A DNA stretch of 64,000 nucleotides from Alphaproteobacteria bacterium (GCA_024743195.1 JANSXE010000008.1:62001-126000), one strand, 5' to 3'. Shown: positions 8,058 to 21,397, numbered from the stretch's first letter. Notes: generated from the letters alone by a model not told the origin. Translations and numbers: made by a program.

Positions 8058-8543
8058 ATGTCCCAAACCCATGTCCGACCGGCGAGCGACGCCGACCGTC
8101 CGACGCTGGAAGCCTTCATGGCCGCCCTGCAGGAGCATGAGCGCGCGCTGCATGACAGCCGCCTGCCGGGGGCGGCGATGGCGGCCGAGCATCTCGCCTA
8201 TCTTCTGGGAGAGGTCGCGGAGCATCAGGGCTGTTGCCTGATCGCCGAGCGGGGCGGGACCCCGATCGGCTTCCTGATCGGCGTCGTGGAGCGTCAGGCC
8301 GGGCGGTATCTGGCCGGCGGCTATGACGCGATGGGCCTGATCACGGACGTCTATCTGGTCGATGCGGCGCGCGGGACGGACGCGCTGGACGCCCTGCTCG
8401 CGGCGGCGGAGGCGCATTTCCGCGCGCTCGGAATCGACCGGCTGCTGCTGTTCCACCTCGAGGAGAACGCGCCCGCCGCCCGCGCCTACGCCAAGCGCGG
8501 CTTCGCGCCCTATGAGCGCGTGCTGATCAAGCGGATCGGGTGA
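8058..8543 (+). CDS. GNAT-family N-acetyltransferase
   Basis: 161 residues. The order of elements fits a GNAT fold: an N-terminal VRPASDADRPTLEAFM, a central strand with GTPIGFLIGVV, the acetyl-CoA-binding region near LITDVYLVDAARGTDALDALL, and a C-terminal ENAPAARAYAKRGFAPYERV typical of these enzymes. The acceptor substrate is unknown. It follows the cyclase gene by 19 bases on the same strand and converges on metZ. Confidence 0.85.
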   Translation: MSQTHVRPASDADRPTLEAFMAALQEHERALHDSRLPGAAMAAEHLAYLLGEVAEHQGCCLIAERGGTPIGFLIGVVERQAGRYLAGGYDAMGLITDVYLVDAARGTDALDALLAAAEAHFRALGIDRLLLFHLEENAPAARAYAKRGFAPYERVLIKRIG

Positions 8544-8550
8544 GGGGGCG

Positions 8551-9768
8551 TCAGGCCAGCGCCCTGTCCAGGTCCGCGATCAGGTCCTCCAGCGTCTCCA
8601 ACCCGACCGACAGGCGGATCACCCCGTCGCTGATGCCGAGCCGCGCGCGCTCCTCCGCCGGGACGCGCTGATGCGTCGTCGTCGCCGGATGGGTGACGAG
8701 GCTCTTGGCGTCGCCCAGATTGTTCGAGATGTCGATCAGCCGGAGCGCGTTCAACGCCTTGAAGGCCGCCGGCTTGCCGCCGGCGAGCTCGAAACTGACC
8801 AGCGTGCCGAAGCCCGACATCTGGCGTTTCGCCAGATCGTGCTGCGGGAAGCTCACCAGCCCCGGATGCCAGACGCGGGTCACCGGGGCGCCCCGCGCCT
8901 CCAGCCAGCGCGCGATGGCGAGCGCGCTCTGGCATTGCCGCTCGACCCGAAGCGGCAGCGTCTCCAGCCCTTTCAGCATCACCCAGGCGTTGAAGGGGGA
9001 CAGGCTGGGGCCGGTGTGCCGGTAGAAGGGGACGAACCTGTCCTCGATGAAGGCTTTCGAGGCGAGCACCGCGCCGCCCAGGCAGCGCCCCTGGCCGTCG
9101 ATATGCTTGGTCGCGGAATAGACGACCACGTCCGCGCCGAGCGCCAGCGGGCGCTGCAGCAGCGGCGTCGCGAAGACGTTGTCGACCACCACGCGCGCGC
9201 CGGCCGCATGCGCCATCACGCTGACCGCGGCGAGGTCGACGAGCTCCAGCATGGGGTTCGACGGGGTTTCCAGGAAGACCGCCTGCGCGCCGTCCGCCAA
9301 GGCGTCGCGCCACTGGCCCGGATCGGCGCCGTCGACCAGCCGGCAGTCGATCCCGAAGCGCGGCAGGATCTCCGAGACCACGATCTTGCAGGAGCCGAAC
9401 AGCGCCCGGCTCGCCACCACCCGGTCGCCGGCCGAGAGCTGACAGGCAAGCGCCGAGAAGACGGCGGCCATGCCGCTCGCCGTCGCCCGGCAGGCCTCCG
9501 CCCCTTCGAGCTGCGCCAGACGCTCCTCGAAGACGGAGACGGTCGGGTTGCCGTAGCGCGAGTAGATGAAGGCGTCGTTCTCGCCCTTGAAGGCGGCTTC
9601 CGCCTGCTCCGCCGTCTCGTAGACATAGCCGGAGGTGAGGTAGAGCGCCTCGCTGGTCTCGCGGAAGGGCCCGCGCGTCTGGCCGCCGCGCACCAGCGCC
9701 GTCTCGCGGCCCCAGGCCGCGTCCTGCTCCCAGTCCGAACGTGCGGGAACGCCGTCCATGTCGCCCAT
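8551..9768 (-). CDS. metZ: O-succinylhomoserine sulfhydrylase
   Basis: 405 residues, a full-length Cys/Met-metabolism PLP enzyme. Motifs include YSRYGNPTVSVFEERLAQLE, VFLETPSNPMLELVDLAA and the PLP-binding YSATKHIDGQGR (Lys at about 221). The RCLGGAVLAS and DISNNLGDAKSLVTHPATTT segments match the MetZ branch. MetZ makes homocysteine directly from O-succinylhomoserine and sulfide in the cytoplasm. It lies 18 bases after the rhodanese gene, so the two probably form a sulfur-metabolism operon. No SAM-II riboswitch was recognised upstream. Confidence 0.92.
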   Translation of the reverse strand: MGDMDGVPARSDWEQDAAWGRETALVRGGQTRGPFRETSEALYLTSGYVYETAEQAEAAFKGENDAFIYSRYGNPTVSVFEERLAQLEGAEACRATASGMAAVFSALACQLSAGDRVVASRALFGSCKIVVSEILPRFGIDCRLVDGADPGQWRDALADGAQAVFLETPSNPMLELVDLAAVSVMAHAAGARVVVDNVFATPLLQRPLALGADVVVYSATKHIDGQGRCLGGAVLASKAFIEDRFVPFYRHTGPSLSPFNAWVMLKGLETLPLRVERQCQSALAIARWLEARGAPVTRVWHPGLVSFPQHDLAKRQMSGFGTLVSFELAGGKPAAFKALNALRLIDISNNLGDAKSLVTHPATTTHQRVPAEERARLGISDGVIRLSVGLETLEDLIADLDRALA

Positions 9769-9786
9769 CTCCGCCTGCGTCCCGTC

Positions 9787-10206
9787 TCAGCCCTGAATCC
9801 AGGGCAGGCCGGCGACCTTCCAGCCGCCGAGGGTCCCCCGGTGCTGATCGGCGTCCTTATCGCCCTCGAAGCCCTGCGCGATGTTGTAGCAGCGCGCGTA
9901 GCCCGCCTCGGTCATCGCGGTCGCCGCCGCCACCGAACGAACGCCGGACCGGCACAGGAACAGCACCGGCGCCTCCGGATCGGGGGCCGCCGCCATCGCC
10001 TGCTCCGCGAACGCCGGATTGGGCGCCCCGTCGGGGAAGCGCACCCACTCGCAGAACTGCGCGCGCTTGGCGAGCGGCGAGAGATCGGGCGCGCCGACAT
10101 ACTGCCATTCGGCCTGCGTGCGCACGTCGATCAGCACGGCCTCAGGCTCCGTTTCCAGCAGCTCCCAGGCCTCGGTCGGGGTCAGGTCTCCGGCGTAATC
10201 GGCCAT
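9787..10206 (-). CDS. rhodanese-like sulfurtransferase
   Basis: 139 residues, one rhodanese domain. It has EAVLIDVRTQAEWQYVGAP near the N-terminus and the active-site loop LCRSGVRS (persulfide Cys) near residue 95. It would carry sulfane sulfur in the cytoplasm. It is the first gene of a two-gene unit with metZ, which suggests that sulfur transfer or sulfide handling is linked to methionine synthesis. This placement is common in alphaproteobacteria. Confidence 0.9.
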   Translation of the reverse strand: MADYAGDLTPTEAWELLETEPEAVLIDVRTQAEWQYVGAPDLSPLAKRAQFCEWVRFPDGAPNPAFAEQAMAAAPDPEAPVLFLCRSGVRSVAAATAMTEAGYARCYNIAQGFEGDKDADQHRGTLGGWKVAGLPWIQG

Positions 10207-10305
10207 CGCGTCGCGCGCTCCTCGCTGTTGTGCGTCGCCGCTCTTACGCCAATTTCACACAAGAGAAAAGGGGAAATTGCGAGAGGCCCCGGCCGGACGC
10301 CGACC

Positions 10306-10512
10306 TCAATAATGCGGCGGCTTCTCGCGCTCGGCGCCGACGGCGCGCTCCACCGCCTCGCCCATGTCGCGCAGCCGGCGTTCGGCGGCGGCGAGGCGGG
10401 CCTGCAGCCGGTCGATCTCGCGCGCCTGCGCGGCGGCGACGTCGGACAGCTCCTCCGCCGTCCGCTCGAGATAGGCGAGCCGGATTTCCAACTCCTCGGT
10501 CCGATCGGTCAC
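10306..10512 (-). CDS. slyX: SlyX-family small coiled-coil protein
   Basis: 68 residues, almost one continuous helix (EELEIRLAYLERTAEELSDV) with heptads, and the typical C-terminus EKPPHY of SlyX. Function in the family is unclear. The GTG at 10512 is preferred to an upstream ATG because GGAGGG lies about 6 bases before it and the family opens just ahead of the first heptad. Confidence 0.8.
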   Translation of the reverse strand: MTDRTEELEIRLAYLERTAEELSDVAAAQAREIDRLQARLAAAERRLRDMGEAVERAVGAEREKPPHY

Positions 10513-10578
10513 GACCGCCCTCCTGCCATACGAAAACGCCCCGCGCAGCGTATGCGTCGGGGCGTTCCCGGGAAACAT

Positions 10579-10654
<76 letters not shown>

Positions 10655-10720
10655 GCGGGGCGCGCGCGGCCCGCTCGGGGCCGCGGCGCGGGCGGGTATA
10701 TAGCGGCTCGCCTGCGCCTT

Positions 10721-10746
10721 GCCAACCCTTCTGGCCAACCCTTCTG
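10721..10746. repeat. 13-bp direct tandem repeat
   Basis: GCCAACCCTTCTG occurs twice back to back just downstream of rodA and upstream of the tRNA-Lys gene. No T-run or stem marks it as a terminator. Confidence 0.85.
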
Positions 10747-10752
10747 GGCCGC

Positions 10753-11904
10753 TCAACCGGAATCGGACCAGCGTCGGCCGATGCGGGTGTCGCGATGGAC
10801 GTAGACGTTCATCAGGAGCCCGAGACCGAGCATCACCGTCAGCATCGCCGTACCGCCGTAGCTCACCAGCGGCAGCGGCACGCCGACCACCGGGATCACC
10901 CCCATCACCATGGCGATGTTGATGAAGACGTAGAGCGAGAAGGTGGTCGTCACCCCCATGCCGAGGAGGCGCGCGAACTGGCTGCGCGCGCGCACGGCGA
11001 TGGCGAAGCCGTAGATCATGATCAGCGCGTAGAGCCCGATCAGCGCCGCCCCGCCGACCAGGCCGAACTCCTCCGCCAGCATGGTGAAGATGAAGTCGGT
11101 CTGCTTCTCGGGCAGGAAATTCAGATGGCTCTGGGTGCCGCTCATGAAGCCCTTGCCGGTCATGCCGCCGGAGCCCATGGCGATCTTGGACTGCAGGATG
11201 TGGTAGCCGGAGCCCAGCGGGTCGCGCTCCGGGTCGAGGAAGGTGAGGATGCGTTTCTTCTGGTACTCGTGCAGGAAGCTCCAGGCGACCGGCAGGCTGG
11301 CGAGCGCGCCCATCCCGACGAGCGCGAACTTCCACAGCCGCACCCCCGCCAGGAAGAACAGCACCGCCGAGCCCACCGCCAGCATGATCGCGGTGCCGAG
11401 ATCCGGCTGGCGCAGGATCAGCACCACCGGGGCTGCGACCAACAAGACCGGCGTGATCAGCGGCGCGACGCGGCCCACATCGTCGACATTCAGCGTGTGG
11501 AAATAGCGCGCGAGCGCCAGCACCATTGCGATCTTCATGATTTCGGACGGCTGGAGCTGGATCACGCGCAGGTCGATCCAGCGCTGCGCCCCCATGCCGA
11601 TGTCGCCGGCGACCTCCACCGCGACCAGCAGCACCAGGGCGATCGCGTAGATCGCGTAGGCGTAGCGCATCCACAGGCGGATATCGATCAGGGCGACCAC
11701 CAGCATCGCGCCGACGCCGACGCCGAAGCGCACCGCATGGCGCGAGGCCCAGGGGTCCCATTCGCCGTTGGCGGCGGAATAGAGCATGGCCACGCCCACG
11801 CCCGCGCAGGCGGAGACCAGCAGCAACAGTCCCCAGTTCACCTGCCAGAACTTCTGCCCGAGCGTCAGTTCCGGGGCCCGCAATTCGCCGTGGCGCACCC
11901 GCAT
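10753..11904 (-). CDS. rodA: rod-shape peptidoglycan glycosyltransferase RodA
   Basis: 383 residues of the SEDS family with about ten membrane spans. Conserved signatures are QLQPSEIMKIAMVLALARYF, LRQPDLGTAI, RILTFLDPERDPLGSGYHILQ, EKQTDFIFTMLAEEFG and PLPLVSYGGTA near the C-terminus. RodA polymerises lipid II in the lateral wall with its partner PBP2. The start overlaps the stop of mrdA by one base (TGATG), which implies translational coupling. Last gene of the mre-mrd operon. Confidence 0.95.
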   Translation of the reverse strand: MRVRHGELRAPELTLGQKFWQVNWGLLLLVSACAGVGVAMLYSAANGEWDPWASRHAVRFGVGVGAMLVVALIDIRLWMRYAYAIYAIALVLLVAVEVAGDIGMGAQRWIDLRVIQLQPSEIMKIAMVLALARYFHTLNVDDVGRVAPLITPVLLVAAPVVLILRQPDLGTAIMLAVGSAVLFFLAGVRLWKFALVGMGALASLPVAWSFLHEYQKKRILTFLDPERDPLGSGYHILQSKIAMGSGGMTGKGFMSGTQSHLNFLPEKQTDFIFTMLAEEFGLVGGAALIGLYALIMIYGFAIAVRARSQFARLLGMGVTTTFSLYVFINIAMVMGVIPVVGVPLPLVSYGGTAMLTVMLGLGLLMNVYVHRDTRIGRRWSDSG

Positions 11905-13805
11905 CAGCCCGCCCCCTCGCCGCGCGCCGGCAGGTCCGGCGCGTCGCCTGCGTCCGAGATGGCCCGACCTTCGATGCGCAGGACCTCTTCGAGCACATCC
12001 CGGGCGATCGGCGCCGCCGCCGTCGAGCCGCCGCCGCCATGCTCGACCACGACGGAGACCACATAGCGCGGGTCGTGCGCCGGCGCGTAGCCGGCGAAGA
12101 GCGCATGGTCGCGCAGCCGCCAGGCGATCTCGTCGTCGTCGCGCATGCCGGCGTCGCGCTCGGCCTGGGTGATGCGGCGGACCTGGCTGGTGCCGGTCTT
12201 GCCGCCCATCTCCGCCTCGACGCCGCGCAGGCGCGAGGCGCGCGCGGTGCCGCGCTCGCCGTTGACGGCCGCGTCCATCGCCTCGCGCATCACGGCGAGA
12301 TGCGCTTCGGGGATCCCCACGTCCGGAAAGGTCGCGCGCTCGCGCGGGCGGACGACGGCGTCTTCATAGTGGTTGAGGGTGAGGTGCGGCGTCACCGCCT
12401 TGCCGCCGTTCACCAGCCGCGCGGTCGAGACCGCCAGTTGCAGCGGCGTGGTCAGCACATAGCCCTGGCCGATGCCGACAACCAGCGATTCCCCCATATG
12501 CCAAGGCTGGCCGAGCGCGGCGCGCTTCCAGGCGCGGGTCGGAATCAGGCCGGCGCGTTCCCCGACCAGATCGATGCCGGTGCGTTCGCCCAGCCCCAGG
12601 CGCTTGGCCATGGCCGCGATGCGGTCCACGCCGACGCGGCGCGCCACGTCGTAGAACCAGACGTCGCAGCTCTCCTCGATGGCGGAGACCATGTCCATCT
12701 CGCCATGACCCCAGCGCTTCCAGCAATGGAAGCGCCGGTCGCCGAGCTCCATATAGCCGGGGCAGAACACCCGATGATCGCGGCTGACGCCGTTTTCCAG
12801 CGCCGCCAGCGCCACCGTCATCTTAAAGACCGAGCCCGGCGAATACTGGCCGGCGATCGCCTTGTTGGTGAGCGGATGGTAGGGGTTGTTGACGAGCGCG
12901 CGCCATTCCTCCGTGCGCAGCCCCTCGCTGAAGGCGTTCGGATCGTAGGAGGGAATCGAGACGAGCGCGCGCACGGCGCCGGTATGCACGTCCATCACCA
13001 CGACCGAGGCCGCCTTCTCTCCCTTCAGCCGCTCGCCGATGAAGTCCTGCAGGCGCATGTCGAGGGTGAGGCGCACCTCGTGCCCGGGCTGGCCCTCCTG
13101 GCGGCGCAACTCGCGGATCACGCGGCCCAGCGCGTTGACCTCCACCTGGCTCGTCCCGGCGGCCCCGCGCAGCGCCTGATCATAGGCCTTCTCGATGCCG
13201 TTCTTGCCGATGCGGAAGCCGGGCAACTCCAGAAGCGGGTCCTCGCTCGCCGCCAGCTCCTTCTCCGAGACCGCGCCGACATAGCCGATGACATGCGCCA
13301 TGTTGGGACCGTACGGGTAATGGCGGGTCTGACCGACGTCGATATTGACCCCGGGCAGTTCGGGCGCGTTGACGCCGATGCGGCTGACTTCCTCCCAGGA
13401 GAGATTCTCGCGCACGGTGATGGGGACGAAAGCGCGGCGGCGCTTGACCTCGCGCAGCACGCGCTTGAGGTCGTGGTCCGGCAGGTCGATCAGGCGGGAG
13501 AGCTTGACCAGCGTCGCCTCGACGCCGCCGGCGTCCTTCGCCTGTTCCGGCACGAGGACAAGACGGTAGTTCTGGATGTTGATCGCCAGATAGTCGCCGT
13601 TCCGGTCGGTGATGAAGCCGCGCGGCGGCGGCAGCAGCCGGAAGTTGATCCGGTTCTCCTCCGCCAGCATCTTGTAGCGCTCGGACTCGACCACCTGCAG
13701 GTAATAGAGCCGTGCGCCGAGCCCTCCGAGCAGCAGCATCTTGCCGCCGAGCAGCAGCGCCGCCCGGCGGTTGAAGAGCTTGGATCGGGTCTTCTCGGGC
13801 TTCAT
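11904..13805 (-). CDS. mrdA: penicillin-binding protein 2 (transpeptidase)
   Basis: 633 residues. An N-terminal membrane anchor (AALLLGGKMLLLGGLGARLY) is followed by the PBP dimerisation domain and the transpeptidase domain. The catalytic motifs are present: SVFK with the acylated Ser at about 325, the SCD version of SxN in EESCDVWFYD, and GGKTGTS with Lys at about 536. It cross-links peptidoglycan laid down by RodA during elongation. It has the expected place between mreD and rodA. Confidence 0.95.
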   Translation of the reverse strand: MKPEKTRSKLFNRRAALLLGGKMLLLGGLGARLYYLQVVESERYKMLAEENRINFRLLPPPRGFITDRNGDYLAINIQNYRLVLVPEQAKDAGGVEATLVKLSRLIDLPDHDLKRVLREVKRRRAFVPITVRENLSWEEVSRIGVNAPELPGVNIDVGQTRHYPYGPNMAHVIGYVGAVSEKELAASEDPLLELPGFRIGKNGIEKAYDQALRGAAGTSQVEVNALGRVIRELRRQEGQPGHEVRLTLDMRLQDFIGERLKGEKAASVVVMDVHTGAVRALVSIPSYDPNAFSEGLRTEEWRALVNNPYHPLTNKAIAGQYSPGSVFKMTVALAALENGVSRDHRVFCPGYMELGDRRFHCWKRWGHGEMDMVSAIEESCDVWFYDVARRVGVDRIAAMAKRLGLGERTGIDLVGERAGLIPTRAWKRAALGQPWHMGESLVVGIGQGYVLTTPLQLAVSTARLVNGGKAVTPHLTLNHYEDAVVRPRERATFPDVGIPEAHLAVMREAMDAAVNGERGTARASRLRGVEAEMGGKTGTSQVRRITQAERDAGMRDDDEIAWRLRDHALFAGYAPAHDPRYVVSVVVEHGGGGSTAAAPIARDVLEEVLRIEGRAISDAGDAPDLPARGEGAG

Positions 13806-13830
13806 CGAGCCTCCACCCGGCGCGCGCGTT

Positions 13831-14361
13831 TCAATGCTCCGGCGCCGGCAGCACCCGGTGCGTCGCGATAAACAGCGCCGCCGCGGCCGGATAGACCACC
13901 GCGGTCAGCATCAGGGCGAACAGCGCCGGCTGCGGATCGATCGGTCCGCCGCGCAGCGCCGACATCAGCAGCCATTCCAGCGTCATAACGCCCGCCGCGA
14001 CCAACATAAAGCCCCACCAGACGACTCCGAAGCTCTTGCCGTGGAAGAAACGTCGCTGCGAGACCACGAGACCGTAGGCCGTCAACATCGTGAAGGCGTG
14101 CACGCCGATCGGCGCCCCTGTCAGCACGTCCTCGAGCAGCCCGAGGACGAACACCGCAGCCGCCGGCAGCAGGTCCGGCCGATAGATCGCCCAGTAATAG
14201 ACGCTCATTAGCATGAGGGGCGGCGCGATGTGGCTCCAGCCCGGAATCTTGGTCGGCATCACCGAGAGCAGGATCAGCAGCAGCGTGATGACGCCCGGGG
14301 CCAGCGACCGGGCGAAATTGTCGAGCCGGGTCCAGGGCGTGACGCGGGCGCTCCAGGCCAT
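13831..14361 (-). CDS. mreD: rod-shape-determining membrane protein MreD
   Basis: 176 residues with five or six hydrophobic spans (VITLLLILLSVMPTKIPGW, MLMSVYYWAIYRPDLLP, VFVLGLLEDVLTGAPIGVHA). The GLLEDVLTGAPIG segment is typical of MreD. It is an inner-membrane part of the elongasome. It follows mreC by 16 bases and precedes mrdA by 25. Confidence 0.88.
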   Translation of the reverse strand: MAWSARVTPWTRLDNFARSLAPGVITLLLILLSVMPTKIPGWSHIAPPLMLMSVYYWAIYRPDLLPAAAVFVLGLLEDVLTGAPIGVHAFTMLTAYGLVVSQRRFFHGKSFGVVWWGFMLVAAGVMTLEWLLMSALRGGPIDPQPALFALMLTAVVYPAAAALFIATHRVLPAPEH

Positions 14362-14377
14362 GATGCGCCGCCCTCCC

Positions 14378-15298
14378 TCAGCCGCCGGCGCCGGCCGGCT
14401 CCGCGACCGACCCGGCCTTGCGGGCGGCGGGCCTGTCCGACGGGTCGCCGAGGATCCCGCCCAAGCCGAAATCCATCAACTGGACGAACTCCAGGCTGTC
14501 CGGGTCGGCGAAGGGCGCAATGCGCACCCCGGCCTCGCCGACGGAGATCACCCGGCCGACCGGCACGCCGGGCGGGAAGGCGCCGCCATGGCCGGAGGTG
14601 ACCACGCGCTGGCCGACGGCGAGGTCGGAATTCGCCGAGAGATAGATCAGCCGCGGCTGCTGGCTGTTGTCGCCGGCCAGGATCGCGCGCACGCGCGTCT
14701 CTTCGATCACCACGGGGATGCGGCTGTTCAGGTCGGTGATCAGCAGCACCCGGGAGGAGCGCTCGCCGACTTCAGCGACGCGCCCGATGAGCCCCGCGCC
14801 GGACACCGCAGCCTGCCCCTTCGCCACCCCGCGATCGGACCCGACATTCAGCAACAGGGCGCGCACGAACGACCCGCCGAAGCCGATCACGCGGCCGGTG
14901 ACGTAGCGGTCCACATCGTCGCGCCGGAAATTGAGCAGGCTTCTGAGCTGCGCGTTCTCATGCTCGAGGGCGCGGGCTACGCCGCGCCATTGCTGCAGGC
15001 GCGCGTTCTCGAGTTGCAGGCGCTCGTTCTCCGCCCGGATCGCCAGCAGTTCGCGCCCCTCCTCGACGGCCGATTCAGCCGCTGTCATGGGGCGCGACAT
15101 CACGTCGAGAATGGGTGCGGCGGCGTCGGTGACCGCGGTGCGGGCGCGCTCGAAGATCTGCGGGTCGGTCTTGCCCCAGAGCATCAGGCCGATGGCGCCG
15201 GCGAGCAGCACGAGAAAGGCCGAACGCTGCGCCAGCGTGCGCAGCGGCTGGGCGAAACGAAGCGCGTAGCCGGACCTCTCGTTCACAGCGGCGCCCAT
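14378..15298 (-). CDS. mreC: rod-shape-determining protein MreC
   Basis: 306 residues. One N-terminal membrane segment (SAFLVLLAGAIGLMLW) and a coiled coil (ERLQLENARLQQWRGVARAL) precede the periplasmic beta-domains. These carry GRVIGFGGSFVRALLLNVGS, VSGAGLIGRVAEVGERSSRV and VGQRVVTSGHGGAFPPGVPVG, all characteristic of MreC. It scaffolds PBP2 and links the cytoskeletal filament to wall synthesis. It has a short Ala/Gly-rich C-terminus after the DFGLGG segment. Confidence 0.93.
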   Translation of the reverse strand: MGAAVNERSGYALRFAQPLRTLAQRSAFLVLLAGAIGLMLWGKTDPQIFERARTAVTDAAAPILDVMSRPMTAAESAVEEGRELLAIRAENERLQLENARLQQWRGVARALEHENAQLRSLLNFRRDDVDRYVTGRVIGFGGSFVRALLLNVGSDRGVAKGQAAVSGAGLIGRVAEVGERSSRVLLITDLNSRIPVVIEETRVRAILAGDNSQQPRLIYLSANSDLAVGQRVVTSGHGGAFPPGVPVGRVISVGEAGVRIAPFADPDSLEFVQLMDFGLGGILGDPSDRPAARKAGSVAEPAGAGG

Positions 15299-15387
15299 CC
15301 TCCCGCGAGTTCGAACCGGCCGCCCCGCCGGCCGGATCCCGAGCCCCCGAGGACCCGCGGCGGGCTTTCACCGCGGCGCGGCCCCAG

Positions 15388-17182
<1,795 letters not shown>

Positions 17183-19315
17183 ATGAGCCTGTGGAGTCGA
17201 CTGCCCCTGACCGCCAAGATCGTTGTCCCGCTGCTCCTGCTCCTCACCGGGGGGTTGGCGCTCGCCGGCGCCGTCACCGCCGAGCGAACCGGCGCGATCG
17301 TCGAGCGCCTCTCCGCCGACAAGGGCGTGGAAATCTCGGAAAAGGCCGCAGCCCTGGTTCGGGCGCGGCTGGATGGGGCCTTCGACGTCGCGCGCTCGTT
17401 GCGCGGCGGCCTTCAGGGGCTGATGGTCGAGAGCGCCTCCGGCGCCCCGCCGAGCCGCGAAGCCGCGCTCAATTTGCTGAAGGGCGTCCTGGCGGAGCAC
17501 CCGGACATCCTGGGCGTCTCCACCGGCTGGGAGCCGGACGCCTTCGACGGCCGCGACAGTTGGTTCAAGGGCGCCGACGGGCATGACGACACGGGGCGTT
17601 TCGTGCCCTATGTCGCCGTTTCGGGGGACGAGATCACCGTCGAGCCTTTGGCGGACTACGATACGCCGGGTGCGGGCGACTACTACCTGCTCGCCAAGCA
17701 GACGGGCGCGCCGCAATTGCTGGAGCCCTATCGCTATACCGTCGCCGGCGAGGAGCGGCTGATCACCACCGTGACCGAGCCGATTTTCCGCGACGGCGCT
17801 TTCGTCGGCGTGGTGACGGTCGACGTGGCGCTCGACGCGCTCAATGCAAGGATCGGCGAGATCCGTCCCTATGGGACGGGCTATGCGGCGATCCTCTCCA
17901 ATCAGGGCGTCTGGGTGACGGAGGCGGAGGCTGCGGAACTCGGCGCCTCCGCCCTGGAGACGCACCCCGACTTCGCGCCGATCCTGCCGGACGTCGCCGC
18001 CGGACGCCGGGCCGAGCTTTCGGGGTTCTCCGAGACGCTGCAGACGGAGGTGCGCCGCCTCTTCATGCCGGTCGCGGCCGGCGGCGTCGACCACCCGTGG
18101 AGCGTCGTGGTGACCCTGCCCCGCGACAAGGTTCTGGAGCCGGTGGAGGAGGCGGTCGCCCTGATTGCGAAGGTCTTCCTCGCCTTGACCCTGCTGCTCG
18201 GGGTGAGCGTCGCGGGCGGCTTGACCCTCTCGGCGGCGCGTCCGGTGAAGCGGCTGGCGCGCACGGTCGATGCGCTCGCCGGCGACGCGCTCGAAACGGA
18301 CGTGCCCTATCAGGCGCGCGGCGACGAGCTGGGCGTCATGGCGCGCGCCATCGAAACCTTCCGCACCGGCCTGATCGAGAACCGGAGCCTGCGCGAGGAT
18401 CAGGCGCGCGCCGAACGGGAGCGGCTGGCCCGCGAGAAGCGCGCGGAGGCGGAGGCGGAGACTGCGCGTCAGGCGACGCTGCGCGGGATCGCGGAGGATC
18501 TGGAGCGCTCGATCGGCGAGGTGGTGGAGGCGCTCTCCTCGGCCGCGACGGAACTGCAGGCCTCCTCGACCAGCATGACCGACGCGGCCACCGACGCGGC
18601 CCAGCAGACGGCCGGCGCGGCGGCGTCGGTCGAGCAGGCGTCGAACAACGTCACCGTGGTCGCCAGCGCGTCGGAGGAGCTCTCCGCCTCGATCCGCGAG
18701 ATCAGCCAGCAGGTCGGCGAGGCGTCGACCATCTCCACGGCCGCCGTCGACAAGGTGCGCCGAACCGGCGAGACCGTGCGCGATCTGGCGAAGTCGGCCG
18801 AGACGATCGGCGGCGTGATCGACCTGATCACCGACATCGCGGAGCAGACCAACCTCCTGGCCCTCAACGCGACGATCGAAGCCGCCCGGGCCGGGGAGGC
18901 CGGCAAGGGGTTCGCGGTCGTCGCCCAGGAGGTGAAGTCGCTGGCCGAACAGACCGCGAAGGCGACCGAGCGGATCTCGAAGCAGATCCGCGGCATGCAG
19001 GGGAACACCCAATCCGCGGTCGCCGCGATGCAAGACGTGCAGGGGACGATCATGCAGATCAACGATGCGGCCGGCGCCATCGCCTCGGCGGTGGAGCAGC
19101 AGTCGTCGGCGACGCAGGAAATCTCCAGCAACGCCAACCAGGCGGCGTCGGGAGCGAGCGAGGCGGCGAGCGGCATCGGCCGCGTCCAGGCCGCCGCCTC
19201 GGAAGTGGGCGAGATCGCCGGCGGGGTCAAGCGCGCCTCCGACGATCTGGCCGGGCAGGCGGAGACGCTGCGCGGCGAGGTCGCCGGCTTCGTGCGCCGC
19301 ATCCGCGGCGAGTGA
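17183..19315 (+). CDS. methyl-accepting chemotaxis protein, dCache sensor
   Basis: 710 residues. Membrane segments at about 11-33 and 324-351 bracket a periplasmic double-Cache domain; the segments VSTGWEPDAFDGRDSWFKGA and DYYLLAKQTGAPQLLEPY are typical of dCache_1. A HAMP domain follows at about 353-405, then a methyl-accepting signalling domain with the hairpin tip DIAEQTNLLALNATIEAARA at about 550-570. There is no CheR-binding pentapeptide at the C-terminus, which ends RRIRGE. It signals to CheA/CheW for taxis; the ligand is probably a small organic or amino acid but is unknown. The start has GGAGG 7 bases upstream. Confidence 0.92.
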   Translation: MSLWSRLPLTAKIVVPLLLLLTGGLALAGAVTAERTGAIVERLSADKGVEISEKAAALVRARLDGAFDVARSLRGGLQGLMVESASGAPPSREAALNLLKGVLAEHPDILGVSTGWEPDAFDGRDSWFKGADGHDDTGRFVPYVAVSGDEITVEPLADYDTPGAGDYYLLAKQTGAPQLLEPYRYTVAGEERLITTVTEPIFRDGAFVGVVTVDVALDALNARIGEIRPYGTGYAAILSNQGVWVTEAEAAELGASALETHPDFAPILPDVAAGRRAELSGFSETLQTEVRRLFMPVAAGGVDHPWSVVVTLPRDKVLEPVEEAVALIAKVFLALTLLLGVSVAGGLTLSAARPVKRLARTVDALAGDALETDVPYQARGDELGVMARAIETFRTGLIENRSLREDQARAERERLAREKRAEAEAETARQATLRGIAEDLERSIGEVVEALSSAATELQASSTSMTDAATDAAQQTAGAAASVEQASNNVTVVASASEELSASIREISQQVGEASTISTAAVDKVRRTGETVRDLAKSAETIGGVIDLITDIAEQTNLLALNATIEAARAGEAGKGFAVVAQEVKSLAEQTAKATERISKQIRGMQGNTQSAVAAMQDVQGTIMQINDAAGAIASAVEQQSSATQEISSNANQAASGASEAASGIGRVQAAASEVGEIAGGVKRASDDLAGQAETLRGEVAGFVRRIRGE

Positions 19316-19343
19316 CGGGCGGCCTCCGGGGCTCCAAACGATC

Positions 19344-19371
19344 GGGGCGCCTCCCGCGCGGGAGGCGCCCC
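19344..19371. terminator. bidirectional hairpin between convergent genes
   Basis: A perfect 28-base palindrome (arms GGGGCGCCTCCCGC and its complement) lies between the ends of the chemoreceptor and ilvC genes. A weak T-run follows only on the minus side. Just beyond it, at about 19382-19412, GGTCGGGCC-type repeats run up to ilvC. Confidence 0.7.
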
Positions 19372-19420
19372 GGTTCGTCGTCCGGTCGGGCCGGTCGGGC
19401 CGGTCGGGCCGGTCGGCCGG

Positions 19421-21296
<1,876 letters not shown>

Positions 21297-21397
21297 GGAA
21301 TCCTCCTGTGTGATCCGGTTTCGTCAGGAGGCGAAGGTTCCAGAGATCGGCCGCGTCCCGCATCACCCCATAGGGTGACAGAAGGCCGAAGGGAGCC

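Noticed and set aside
10207-10305. Possible SAM-II riboswitch upstream of the rhodanese-metZ unit
   Set aside because: MetZ operons in alphaproteobacteria often have one, but I could not find the conserved stem and pseudoknot segments in these 99 bases.
19382-19412. GGTCGGGCC-type short repeats between the terminator hairpin and ilvC
   Set aside because: Simple slippage repeat; not long or regular enough to be a CRISPR array or binding-site array.
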